Shown here in pieces: positions 52,473 to 60,410 of a DNA stretch of 64,000 nucleotides; the first letter of the stretch is position 1, and the number at the start of each line of letters is the position of its first letter. Where the stretch lies: positions 62,001-126,000 of the forward strand of contig JADFZL010000001.1 in assembly GCA_015232575.1 (NCBI GenBank), in the 5' to 3' direction. Both the position numbers and the translations under genes were made by a program. This DNA comes from Candidatus Rifleibacteriota bacterium (lineage in GTDB: Bacteria; Muiribacteriota; Ozemobacteria; Ozemobacterales; Ozemobacteraceae). A model generated the notes under the pieces. That model was given only the letters and a program-made list of their open reading frames with translations. It had not been told where the DNA came from and made no database searches.

Positions 52473-53672
52473 TCAGAGGGGCCAGTTTCGGGCCTTTTCT
52501 TTATATTCTTTTGTGTAGAAAGGGGAAATTTCGCGCAGTTTTTCGACGATTCCGGGGAGAGTTGCCAGAACGTGGTTTACGTCTTCTTCGGTGTTATATC
52601 TTGAGAAAGAAAATCGCACAGAACCATGAATATACGAAAACGGAACGTTCATTGCCATTAAAACATGCGATGGTTCAAGGCTTCCTGATGTACAGGCAGA
52701 ACCTGACGATGCTGCGATGCGGGCTTTATCGAGATGCAGAAGAATGCTTTCTCCTTCGATAAGTTCGAAACCGATATTTGTTGTGTTTGGAAGGCGCCAG
52801 CGCGGATTTCCGTTGATGCGTGTGAATGGAATTGCTTTAAGAATGCCCTGTTCGAGTTTATCTCTCAAAAGACGTATTTTTTCGGATTCTTCGGAGATGT
52901 GACTCAATGCCAACTCACAGGCCTTGCCAAGACCGACAATATATGGGACATTTTCGGTGCCGGCTCTTCTATTGCGCTCCTGATGGCCGCCAAGAAGGAA
53001 AGGCCGGGTCGGTGTTCCCTTACGGATGAAAAGAACTCCGATACCCTTGGGGGCGTGAAGTTTGTGTCCGGAAATTGAGAGCAGATCAATGGGCATCTTT
53101 TTTACATCCAATGGGATCTTGCCGGCGGCCTGGACTGCATCTGTGTGAAAGAAAACACCTTTTTCCCGGCAGATCTTTGATGCTTCATCAATCGGAAAGA
53201 GCGTCCCGGATTCATTATTCGCTGCCATTATCGACACGAGAGCTGTATCAGAAGTAATCGCAGAGGAAAGTTCATTAAGATCAATGTTTCCAAGGTTATC
53301 AACCTTGAGTCTTGTAATCATGTAGCCATTTTTTTCAAGATAATCGGCTACAGCCAGAACAGCCGGATGCTCAACTTTTGTTGTAATAAAATGTTTTTTC
53401 TGAGGAAGAGCCTGAAGAACACCTCTGATGGCATGATTGTTGGACTCTGTTCCACAGGATGTGAAAACAATTTCTTCGTGTTCTGCGTTTAACAGCGCTG
53501 CAACCTTTTTTCTGGCTTCTTCAACATAGCTGTGAACCTGTCCGCCAAAGGTATGCATTGAACTTGGATTGCCGTAAAGGGTGGTGAAAAAAGGCTGCAT
53601 CGCATCAAGAACTTCAGGCGCAACCGCACATGTAGCATTATTATCCAGATAAACGACGCTTCCCTGAATCAT
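52473..53672 (-). CDS. nifS: Cysteine desulfurase (NifS/IscS-like)
   Basis: A PLP enzyme that takes sulfur from cysteine and hands it to the NifU scaffold. The internal aldimine lysine is K204 (SGHKLHAPKG), and the sulfur-accepting cysteine is C327 in SSGSACTSGSLEPSHVL. The DTDAVQ-type HTDAVQAAGK block binds the cofactor. At 399 aa it matches NifS/IscS. It overlaps nifU by four bases on the minus strand and is followed by a strong terminator. Confidence 0.94.
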   Translation of the reverse strand: MIQGSVVYLDNNATCAVAPEVLDAMQPFFTTLYGNPSSMHTFGGQVHSYVEEARKKVAALLNAEHEEIVFTSCGTESNNHAIRGVLQALPQKKHFITTKVEHPAVLAVADYLEKNGYMITRLKVDNLGNIDLNELSSAITSDTALVSIMAANNESGTLFPIDEASKICREKGVFFHTDAVQAAGKIPLDVKKMPIDLLSISGHKLHAPKGIGVLFIRKGTPTRPFLLGGHQERNRRAGTENVPYIVGLGKACELALSHISEESEKIRLLRDKLEQGILKAIPFTRINGNPRWRLPNTTNIGFELIEGESILLHLDKARIAASSGSACTSGSLEPSHVLMAMNVPFSYIHGSVRFSFSRYNTEEDVNHVLATLPGIVEKLREISPFYTKEYKEKARNWPL

Positions 53673-54538
53673 TCTGTTGCCTCTTTAACAAAGAGCTCCG
53701 GTGAAACTTTTTCTCTGAGTTTCTGTTGTACAAGATTCTGAAGAGTGGCTTTCGCGCCGGCGCAGTGGCTGCATGCTCCATGTAAACGTACAAGTACAAG
53801 ATTCGAGTCGACATCCACAAGCTCAATATTTCCGCCATCCATGTTTAACATGGGCGCAACGTCGTTTTTCAGAACTTCCTGTATGAGAGCTATTTTCTGA
53901 AGGTTTGTCAGCTTTTTTTCTTTAACAGGAGCAGTAGAATAGCTTCCGGAAGCATCTACCGGTCTGTTTTCTTCATCAAGAATGAGCTGAATGTCAGCAA
54001 GACAGCCACCGCATGCACCGCCGGCCTTGGTGAAATTTGTGACTTCCTCAACTTTTGTCAGTTTATTTTCCCGAATCACTCTGCGAATCTTTTCTTCGCT
54101 GACCCAGAAACATTTACAGACAATTTTTTCGTCGTGTTCGTGCTTCTTATCGGCATCGCTGCCTTTTTCGCCTCTGAAATACGCAATTGCGTCTTCCAAG
54201 GCTTCTCTTCCCATAACGGAGCAGTGCATTTTTGTCTCAGGAAGACCTCCGAGAAATTTTACTATATCATCATTGGAAAGCGTTTCAGCTTCTTTAAGTG
54301 TTTTTCCTCGTATAATTTCGGTTAGTGCTGAAGCACTCGCTATGGCGCTTGCACAGCCGAATGTCTTGAATTTTGCATCCAGAATTTTTTCCGTTGCGGG
54401 ATCAATGTTCAGAAAAAGCTTCAACGCATCTCCACAGGCAATAGAGCCAGCCTGACCAACAGCATTAGCGTCTTCAATTTCTCCAACGTTCCGGGGATTT
54501 ACAAAATGATCCATAACCGATTTGGTATAATCCCACAT
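53669..54538 (-). CDS. nifU: NifU-type Fe-S scaffold (IscU + BFD-like + Nfu)
   Basis: Three domains in order. IscU-like: C35 (IACGDALK), C62 (FGCASA) and C106 (MHCSVMG). Middle [2Fe-2S] bacterioferritin-associated ferredoxin-like: C141, C143 (VCKC) and C176, C179 (ACGGC). C-terminal Nfu: C257 and C260 (ACSHC). All assembly cysteines are present. It is 289 aa, as in nitrogen fixers, but no nif genes are nearby, so it most likely serves general Fe-S assembly, as NifU does in Epsilonproteobacteria and others. First gene of nifU-nifS. Confidence 0.94.
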   Translation of the reverse strand: MWDYTKSVMDHFVNPRNVGEIEDANAVGQAGSIACGDALKLFLNIDPATEKILDAKFKTFGCASAIASASALTEIIRGKTLKEAETLSNDDIVKFLGGLPETKMHCSVMGREALEDAIAYFRGEKGSDADKKHEHDEKIVCKCFWVSEEKIRRVIRENKLTKVEEVTNFTKAGGACGGCLADIQLILDEENRPVDASGSYSTAPVKEKKLTNLQKIALIQEVLKNDVAPMLNMDGGNIELVDVDSNLVLVRLHGACSHCAGAKATLQNLVQQKLREKVSPELFVKEATE

Positions 54539-54638
54539 TTTAATATCTCCTGAGTTTATTTCATTACCACGGGAAAATTTCCCGAGGGAATCTTATTGTA
54601 ACAGATTCACATTAATATTGGAAGTACTGTTACCTAAA

Positions 54639-54691
54639 TTTTGCAAGTGATCTCAATTTTGAACAGCAAATCGAGATCACTTGCAAAAAAA
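54639..54691 (-). terminator. Long stem-loop, possible terminator
   Basis: TTTTGCAAGTGATCTCAATT, 12-base loop, then AAATCGAGATCACTTGCAAA. The stem is about 17 bp with a single mismatch and A/T flanks. It could end transcripts coming from the M23 gene before nifU, but it is about 300 bases past the M23 stop. Confidence 0.55.
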
Positions 54692-54768
54692 TGAATTAAC
54701 TTGTCAGCCAAACAAATACGATGAATCGATATAACTGCCAAATAATTCAGGGCAAATGCCTGGCATGC

Positions 54769-54893
54769 ACTACCGACCGAAAGGAGAAATCCCAATCCCA
54801 GAGAGCTTTGCTGGGACTTATGCCCACTAAACAACAGAGATAAAAATGGCAAAGAGATAATGGGTGAAATCTCTCCCTTTGATCGAGATGATA
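54769..54893. repeat. Decayed palindrome copy
   Basis: Left arm TACCGACCGAAAGGAGAAAT; right arm GAAATCTCTCCCTTTGATCG then AGATGATA. It has a longer and less regular centre than the other copies. Confidence 0.5.
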
Positions 54894-54996
54894 AAGAATC
54901 GATGCGATGACAACCAATCAACGTGAGGTTTCTGATTGCCTTTTTTTTATTACATCCGCAAGGAAACAGTGTCGCTGCTGAAGTTATTGGAAAGAA

Positions 54997-55683
54997 TCAG
55001 AAACGCATCAGAAGTGATGGGTTTATAGTTCGTCTGTTTTTCTGGATTTCAAAGTGCAAGTGATTTCCTGTGCTGGTGCCGGTCGACCCAACGCGGGCGA
55101 TAAGTTCACCAGACCTGACAATCATGCCTTTTTTTACGACCACTCTGGAACAGTGTCCATAAAGAGTTTTGACTCCACCGCCGTGTTCAATCTCTACGAC
55201 AAGTCCGTAGCCACGCTTCCAGCCCGCGAAGACAACTTTTCCGAGTGAAACACTTTTTACAGGAGTGCCTCTGCTGGCGCGAACATCAACCCCACTATGG
55301 AATTCAACTCTTCTTCGACATGGATGCTTTCGGTAGCCATAAGCGGAACTGAGAGTACCACTGACTGGCTGACACCAGGTTTTGATACGGGATTTAAGGT
55401 TGTTTTCAAATCTGAGATTTGCAAACAACTCACTTCCTGGTTCGGAAGAACTTCTCTTTGATTTTCCAGGTCGATTAGAAACAATGGTAAAAGTTTTTAC
55501 CATTCCACGGAAAGACATCTTAGGTTCCATCGGGCGAAAAAACAGTCCGGAAATCTTCTCATTTTTGACACGATTCGTCTGTTTTTCCATTTGAACTGGC
55601 GAAATTACCAGTGCACTGGAGACCTGAGCGAAACAAAAGAAAAAAGCAACCACAAAAAAAGAATGACCAAATAACTTTTTCAT
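54997..55683 (-). CDS. M23-family peptidoglycan endopeptidase, c-di-AMP-controlled
   Basis: A secreted LytM/lysostaphin-type zinc peptidase. Residues 1-24 form a signal peptide. The catalytic domain from about residue 105 has all zinc ligands: H129 and D133 (FHSGVDV) and H210 in NHLHFE, with H177 and H208 as catalytic histidines. GYRKHP, YGHCSRV and GSTGTSTG are typical segments. It cuts peptidoglycan cross-links. The 5' untranslated region carries a c-di-AMP riboswitch (55728-55880), the same arrangement that controls cell-wall hydrolases in Firmicutes and Actinobacteria. 228 aa. Confidence 0.9.
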   Translation of the reverse strand: MKKLFGHSFFVVAFFFCFAQVSSALVISPVQMEKQTNRVKNEKISGLFFRPMEPKMSFRGMVKTFTIVSNRPGKSKRSSSEPGSELFANLRFENNLKSRIKTWCQPVSGTLSSAYGYRKHPCRRRVEFHSGVDVRASRGTPVKSVSLGKVVFAGWKRGYGLVVEIEHGGGVKTLYGHCSRVVVKKGMIVRSGELIARVGSTGTSTGNHLHFEIQKNRRTINPSLLMRF

Positions 55684-55727
55684 ACACGAACATCGGTTTG
55701 CCCAGACCGCACAAAGGCGATACCGAC

Positions 55728-55880
55728 TGCCTCCTTCCTGTTTTGCCTGCGAGGTTAGCTGTCGGGTTCGGGGAAGATTGGGAAGGCACCCCTAACTTGT
55801 TAAAACCAAGTATTCACCCCATAAAACTTTGGTTCCCCCGCTCATGATTGGGCATTCATGATTCGGCATTTAGGGTTTTA
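55728..55880 (-). promoter_or_regulatory. Cyclic di-AMP riboswitch (ydaO-yuaA type)
   Basis: Read on the minus strand, the leader contains in order the conserved blocks of the ydaO class: CGGGGGAACCAAA (about 55829-55842), GGGGTGAAT (55813-55821), CCGAACCCGACAGCTAACCT then CGCAGGC (55745-55771), and GGAAGGAGGCAGT (about 55727-55739). The M23 start follows 45 bases later. This class senses c-di-AMP and usually shuts off cell-wall hydrolase genes when it is bound, as in the present context. The exact edges of the first stem are approximate. Confidence 0.88.
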
Positions 55881-56119
55881 AAGTTATCAGGTTTCAAATC
55901 CAATGTCAAGTACTTTTTTTTAAAGGTCAGTTTTTGAAGAGAGAAGATTAGCGGAAGGGAGGTCTGATCTCTGAGGGGCTGATATGAGAGGAGAAGATGG
56001 AAAAGAAAATAGAGATGGGAGATTTCTTGGAATTAAAAAGTATCATGACTGGTCAAGCTCGATAAAAGAAAAGAAAATACAAAACAAGAAAAGACGAGAC
56101 AAGAAAAGATTTTGGGGGT

Positions 56120-56150
56120 TTTCCGCAGATTACGCGGATTTCGCAGATTA
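56120..56150. repeat. CCGCAGATTACGCGGATT-type intergenic repeat
   Basis: TTTTCCGCAGATTACGCGGA then TTTCGCAGATTAAG. A short, widespread repeat type. A related form is at 2729-2757. Confidence 0.5.
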
Positions 56151-56743
56151 AGAAAAAGCAAAAGAATAGGGGGGAAATTTTTAAAGATGATAAAAGATTT
56201 TTTTTGCGAAGAAAAAAAATTTGTGAAGATTTTTAGAGGTTTGATGATTGGATTTGAATGGAAAAAAGCCTTGAAAAGATTATCTGAAGCTAATCGAAGG
56301 AATAAGCTAAGAGGATTATCTTCCCTTTGGAGGGAGTTTTATCCAGACCTGAAGGTTGGATTTGGGATCTACACGCAGAAGAACGTAGTCCTGATAAGTG
56401 GCGTTCGGAACATTACAATTCATAATTTTACTCCATACTGACAAACTTATTTTTCCATTCACAAACGAAACAACCATCTATAAAAAGTCAGTCACCAATA
56501 CGCTATTTTGATTAAAAACCAAAAATCAAGACTGACTAGAAAAATGCCAAAATTAGTAATCGACAAAAGTAGTAAACACCTTATCTTTTTAATAAGCAAA
56601 AATCATGCCACGCCAGTCAATTTCTTAGGGATGCATCAACATTACATTCACATTATATTCTGACAAATTATTGCTCGAAATTTGTACATTAATGTGAAAA
56701 AAAATTGCACACAGTGAGCAAAAATAAACAGAATTTGAAAAGT

Positions 56744-57229
56744 TTATTCCTGAATAAATGTTGCGCCGTCTATGTTATTTGTTATATCTGGAGATTTCTG
56801 GTAATAAATCACACATGAAGCTATTATTCCGAAAAGTGAAAAAATAGCCCATACAACTCCAAGGTCAATGTATTTTTTTTCATCAACTTCAACAAAAGGT
56901 GAAAACCTGATTTTCGAAACCACCGAGCCGTATAAACAATCCTCAAATACTATTTCCGAAACACCGACCCTGAATCCCGAAAAAGTAGTCATTCCCCTGA
57001 GGGACAAACTGGAGTAATATTCCTCTGGTTCGATGCACAAGTTCAGCCAGAAACTGGGAAATATTCCACTTTCGTGCGATTTTGATATAACCGTTCCCGA
57101 GAATGATCTGCCCAGGGACTTATAGGAAGCAAGAAGTAAAGAAAGAGAAAAACTGAGCAAAAAAATAGCAATCAGATTGTATGATAAACTTCCTGATCTG
57201 AGGAAGAAACTATTCCGAGAACCTTTCAT
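56744..57229 (-). CDS. Small membrane protein of unknown function
   Basis: 161 aa, not recognised. Two hydrophobic spans: about residues 16-36 (LIAIFLLSFSLSLLLASY) and 123-143 (GVVWAIFSLFGIIASCVIYY). About 85 mostly beta-type residues between them would face the outside. The second span is followed by a short polar tail. The two-span plan resembles DUF3592-type proteins, but this is weak. It is divergent from the Gln/Gly-rich gene. Confidence 0.5.
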   Translation of the reverse strand: MKGSRNSFFLRSGSLSYNLIAIFLLSFSLSLLLASYKSLGRSFSGTVISKSHESGIFPSFWLNLCIEPEEYYSSLSLRGMTTFSGFRVGVSEIVFEDCLYGSVVSKIRFSPFVEVDEKKYIDLGVVWAIFSLFGIIASCVIYYQKSPDITNNIDGATFIQE

Positions 57230-57534
57230 TCTGACCTCACAAGCATAATATTACGATCCGCGTCACTCATAGTATTTTTACAGAATTCAATTTTTAAGGA
57301 ATAAAGATAACACAGATTATTATGAAAAACACAATTTTTCCAAAACTTCTCACAAAAACCGCAACTTTTTATCAAAGTCTTATTCAATATACTTCTAAAT
57401 AATTCGGGGCAACTCGGTGTGGAAATTTATGCATACCTTTCAAAAATTATAGCAGAATTGGTCTTCCGGATTTTAATGTAATGTGTTATAGTTACTTTAA
57501 AGTGGCTATTTTCGACTGGTACAGGAGGAATAAA
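57230..57534. other. Divergent promoter region
   Basis: 305 bases between the membrane protein gene and the Gln/Gly-rich protein gene, holding both promoters. AAATAATTCGGGGCAACTCG at about 57399 matches the left flank of the extended palindromic repeat (46338). TATAGT at 57487-57492 could be a -10 box for the plus-strand gene, but I see no convincing -35. Confidence 0.4.
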
Positions 57535-58710
57535 ATGATGACTATGAAAAATCTGATAATTGTATTCTGCATGCTTGCAGCTTCGACAACCCTTTCTGCC
57601 GGCAGCCCCGACTTCCCCGAATATGATAATTCGCAAAGTCAATCGTGTCAACAACAACAGCAAAGCCCGGGACAGCATCAGCAGACTTCTTATACAAGTA
57701 AGCCGATTGTAAAAATGCCTTCGGATTATGGTTATTCGAAAAAACAATTCCCAGGCAAAGGGAAATATCAGAATAACGGAAATACTATTTCTGATGGATC
57801 TGCTTCTTACAAGAAAGGCATACCAGGCAAGGGAAAGAGCTTTCAGCCAGGCTATCGGCAATCTAATTCAAATATTCAGCAAAATTATATGTATGCTAAT
57901 CCCGGCCAGGGAAAAGGGTTTCCAGGACAAGGACAGGGCCAGGAACAGGGGCAATACGGTCAGGGCCAAGGACAAGGTCAGGGGAACGGATTTCCCGGAC
58001 AAGGTCAACCGAATAATGGCCAGGCCCAATACGGACAAGGACAAGGTCAGGGTAAAGGTTGCCCAGGACAAGGTCAGGGAAATAATGGTCAGGGCCAATA
58101 CGGACAGGGACAGAATGGCAACGGCAATCAATACAATAATTCCGGTTCAGGGATGGGAAATTATCCTCAGAACGGTGCTGGATATGGAACAGTCGGAGGT
58201 TCCAATGGAATTTTCACAATTAATCCGAATGATCAGGTAATTATTTCTCTGTTGACTATGATTTATTCTGACTTAAACATGCTCAGAGCTTCGCTGAACC
58301 CGACTCAGTATGTCAGAAATGCAATGTCAATCGGTCATATTAACAACGCGCAGTCAGCGTTGAGAAAAACCACCTTTGATCCGGCTTATCTTCCACTTCT
58401 GAGAGAAATTGACGACAGACTTGGAAAAATTAAATTTTACATTCTTCTTAACGATATTCAGAATGTTCAAATGCGAGCAAATCAGTTAAGTGCAATGATT
58501 CAGACACTTTTGAAAACTTCGACCATTAATTCTGGCGCAGCAATGATTGGTGGAAATGGCAACAATATGTTTTACATGCCTGGTTATCAGCAAGGCAGTT
58601 CAGGCTCATCATTTCAACAGAACTTTACACCACGGGAAATACCTGTAGGAGGAAGCGGCAATGGCGTTACTCCAACCGGATATTATCCAACAGGAGTACC
58701 TGTAAACTAA
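57535..58710 (+). CDS. Secreted Gln/Gly-rich repeat protein
   Basis: 391 aa, no family recognised. Residues 1-22 form a signal peptide (KNLIIVFCMLAASTTLSA). Residues 25-115 are polar and Gln/Lys-rich. Residues about 120-205 are a low-complexity array of GQGQG, GFPGQGQ and NNGQAQYGQ units. Residues about 228-330 form an alpha-helical, ordinary-looking domain (IISLLTMIYSDLNMLRASLN, AQSALRKTTFDPAYLPLL, LNDIQNVQMRANQLSAMI). The tail is again Gly/Ser/Pro-rich. The ATG at 57535 follows AGGAGG. The repeat codons vary (GGT, GGA, GGC; CAA, CAG), so selection probably keeps the composition. Its stop codon lies at the edge of a MITE-like copy. A surface, matrix or sheath role is a guess. Confidence 0.72.
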   Translation: MMTMKNLIIVFCMLAASTTLSAGSPDFPEYDNSQSQSCQQQQQSPGQHQQTSYTSKPIVKMPSDYGYSKKQFPGKGKYQNNGNTISDGSASYKKGIPGKGKSFQPGYRQSNSNIQQNYMYANPGQGKGFPGQGQGQEQGQYGQGQGQGQGNGFPGQGQPNNGQAQYGQGQGQGKGCPGQGQGNNGQGQYGQGQNGNGNQYNNSGSGMGNYPQNGAGYGTVGGSNGIFTINPNDQVIISLLTMIYSDLNMLRASLNPTQYVRNAMSIGHINNAQSALRKTTFDPAYLPLLREIDDRLGKIKFYILLNDIQNVQMRANQLSAMIQTLLKTSTINSGAAMIGGNGNNMFYMPGYQQGSSGSSFQQNFTPREIPVGGSGNGVTPTGYYPTGVPVN

Positions 58711-58816
58711 GAACGAAATTTTTTAAATATGGGGGCAAATTCGCACGTTAACTTTTGGGTGGGCTGTCATCTCGAACGAATGTAAATGCCCCCTTTATTA
58801 TGATTTGCGGTATTTA
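58707..58816. mobile_element. MITE-like element, copy D (shortened)
   Basis: Left end CTAAGAACGAAATTTTTTAA then ATATGGGGGCA; GTTAACTTTTGGGTGGGCTG; one arm TGTCATCTCGAACGAATGT; right end CCCCCTTTATTATGATTTGC then GGTATTTAC. The right palindrome arm is lost. The left end overlaps the last codon (stop) of the gene before it. Confidence 0.7.
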
Positions 58817-58945
58817 CAAAGCGCAAAATTTTATATATTGGTTTACCCAGGGAGTCAAAGGTTATGTGACCCATTTATTAAATGTTTTTTATGCGCAAAA
58901 ACCATGCAAATTTAGAAAGTTGATCTACTCTTTCAAGTGAATGTA

Positions 58946-59452
58946 ATGAAACGCTCTTTATTTATGCCTGTTTCACTCATAGGTTTCATGTGTTCAGGGA
59001 AAACGGGCAGAGGACAAAAAACTGCAGAAAAATATTTTCTGCAGTTTTTTGATCTGGATGAAATTATTGAGAAATATTACGGAAAAAAGATATCAGAAAT
59101 TTTTGCTGAATCGGGTGAATCATATTTTCGTAATATTGAGAGTATTGAGCTGATAAAGCACTTTAGTGAAGTTCAGGACAGGAATTATATTCTTGCAACT
59201 GGCGGCGGAACAATTGAATCACCAGAAAATATTAAGCTTCTTCAGGAAAACTCGTATATTGTTTTTCTGGATCCTCCTTTTGAAATTCTTCTTGAAAGAA
59301 TAAAAAAAAATTCTGTAGGCAGACCCATGGCCAAATCAAGATCAGACAAAGAACTATTTGATCTCTGGCAAAAAAGAAGAGAAATTTATCTCAATTCGTG
59401 CGATTGTATAATAACTGATCATACCTCCGCCAATGCGATTGAAATATTTTGA
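58946..59452 (+). CDS. aroK: Shikimate kinase
   Basis: It phosphorylates shikimate at the 3-hydroxyl in aromatic amino-acid synthesis. The P-loop is GFMCSGKTG, DLDEIIEKYYG gives the substrate aspartate, ESYFRNIES the arginine, ILATGGGTI the GGG loop, and GRPMA the lid arginine. The C at the fourth P-loop position replaces the usual G but does not break the pattern. Start: ATG at 58946 (GTG nine bases earlier also open); no clear ribosome-binding site. It is downstream of MITE-like copy D. Confidence 0.88.
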   Translation: MKRSLFMPVSLIGFMCSGKTGRGQKTAEKYFLQFFDLDEIIEKYYGKKISEIFAESGESYFRNIESIELIKHFSEVQDRNYILATGGGTIESPENIKLLQENSYIVFLDPPFEILLERIKKNSVGRPMAKSRSDKELFDLWQKRREIYLNSCDCIITDHTSANAIEIF

Positions 59453-59517
59453 AAAAACAGGGTTTAATTTATCTGCAAATTGTTTTATACTTCGTCAAGA
59501 GAAAATAATTTCCCCCG

Positions 59518-60408
59518 ATGTTGAAGAAGGATAAAATAATCCAGATGAATACTAAAATTGCATCAGTTAAAGCATCTTCGAATGGCTGTGAAAGCACAAA
59601 CAGTTTAAGTGAAACAAATTCAGAAGTTTCTGAGCAGTTTCTGAAATTAATTGATATAATCGACAGATTGAGAGCCCCAGATGGCTGTCCATGGGACCGT
59701 GAGCAGACAACTGCTTCCATGATGCGCTATCTGAAAGAGGAAACAGACGAAGCCATTGAAGCAATCACCAATAATGATCCGATAGGCACATGCGAAGAGC
59801 TTGGCGATGTGCTGATGCTGATAGTTTTTCACGCCCATCTTGCCAAAGAAAGCGGCATGTTCAGTATTAAAGAAGTTATTTCCGGAATAAACAAAAAGCT
59901 CATCGACCGGCATCCGCACGTTTTCAAAAGCGATGCACCTTCGGAAATGAGTTCCGGTGAAGTCGTTGAAAAATGGAAAGACCTTAAAGTCGTTGAAAAA
60001 AAAGAAAACAGACGCATATCTTCAAGAATGCGGCACCTGCTGAATTATCAATCTGCAATTGTTTCAGCCAGAGTAATTCAGGAAGAAGCAAAAAATGTCG
60101 GTTTTGATTTCCCGAGTCTGTCAGATTGCATGAGCAAAATCTACGAAGAAGCAGCTGAACTTGAAAAAGCTGCTGTCCTCAAGAACAGACAAAAGATGCT
60201 CGAAGAGCTCGGAGACGTTCTTTTTTCGTGCGTAAACACTGCCCGCCTTCTGCAAATTGATCCTGAAGAGGCTTTGAAAATATCGAACAAAAAATTTGTA
60301 GAAAGGTTCTCCAAAATTGAAGAAAAAGTCGAAGACAACGGTGGGTGGGAAAAATTTGTTCTGAGCGATCTTGACGAATTCTGGGAGGCATCAAAAGTCA
60401 AACCATAG
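59518..60408 (+). CDS. mazG: MazG nucleotide pyrophosphohydrolase
   Basis: A tandem-domain MazG that hydrolyses NTPs to NMP plus pyrophosphate. Domain 1: DRLRAPDGCPWDREQT, EETDEAIEAI and EELGDVLMLIVFHA, giving the ExxE(12-28)ExxD metal site. Domain 2: LSDCMSKIYEEAAELEKAA and EELGDVLFSCVNTARL. A variable 45-residue N-terminal extension precedes them; the start could also be the ATG at 59545, with AAGGA upstream. It ends two bases before the HEAT-repeat gene, so they are co-transcribed. Confidence 0.9.
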   Translation: MLKKDKIIQMNTKIASVKASSNGCESTNSLSETNSEVSEQFLKLIDIIDRLRAPDGCPWDREQTTASMMRYLKEETDEAIEAITNNDPIGTCEELGDVLMLIVFHAHLAKESGMFSIKEVISGINKKLIDRHPHVFKSDAPSEMSSGEVVEKWKDLKVVEKKENRRISSRMRHLLNYQSAIVSARVIQEEAKNVGFDFPSLSDCMSKIYEEAAELEKAAVLKNRQKMLEELGDVLFSCVNTARLLQIDPEEALKISNKKFVERFSKIEEKVEDNGGWEKFVLSDLDEFWEASKVKP

Positions 60409-60410
60409 TT

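Larger units (their letters stand above)
54539..54996. other. Intergenic region with stem-loop and decayed palindrome
   Basis: 458 bases between the M23 gene's stop and the nifU start. A long stem-loop (54639-54691) and a decayed copy of the palindrome (54769-54893) fill it. No gene seen. Confidence 0.6.
55684..56743. other. Long intergenic region, riboswitch at one end
   Basis: 1,060 bases. The first 200 hold the riboswitch leader of the M23 gene. From 55900 to 56150 it is purine-rich, with AAGAAAAGA-type runs, and has a TTCCGCAGATTACGCGGATT repeat at 56120-56150. A 109-codon frame at 56112-56441 starts within this repeat and has no protein-like features, so I do not annotate it. Beyond 56450 there is plain AT-rich DNA. 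Confidence 0.5.

Noticed and set aside
56112..56441. A 109-codon frame in the long gap after the M23 leader
   Set aside because: It starts inside a CCGCAGATTACGCGGATT repeat, is Lys/Arg-biased from purine-rich DNA, and has no ribosome-binding site or family signal.
57868..58131. An antisense 87-codon frame across the GQGQ repeats
   Set aside because: Repeats free of stops in several frames give long shadow frames; the composition (Leu/Ser/Thr) is just the reverse of Gln/Gly codons.
57900..58135. The GQGQG DNA repeats as a possible CRISPR or minisatellite array
   Set aside because: Units are short, in frame and differ in codon choice; there are no spacers. It is a protein repeat.
58755..58940. 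A 61-codon frame after the Gln/Gly-rich gene
   Set aside because: It begins inside MITE-like copy D and has no start signal or recognisable sequence.
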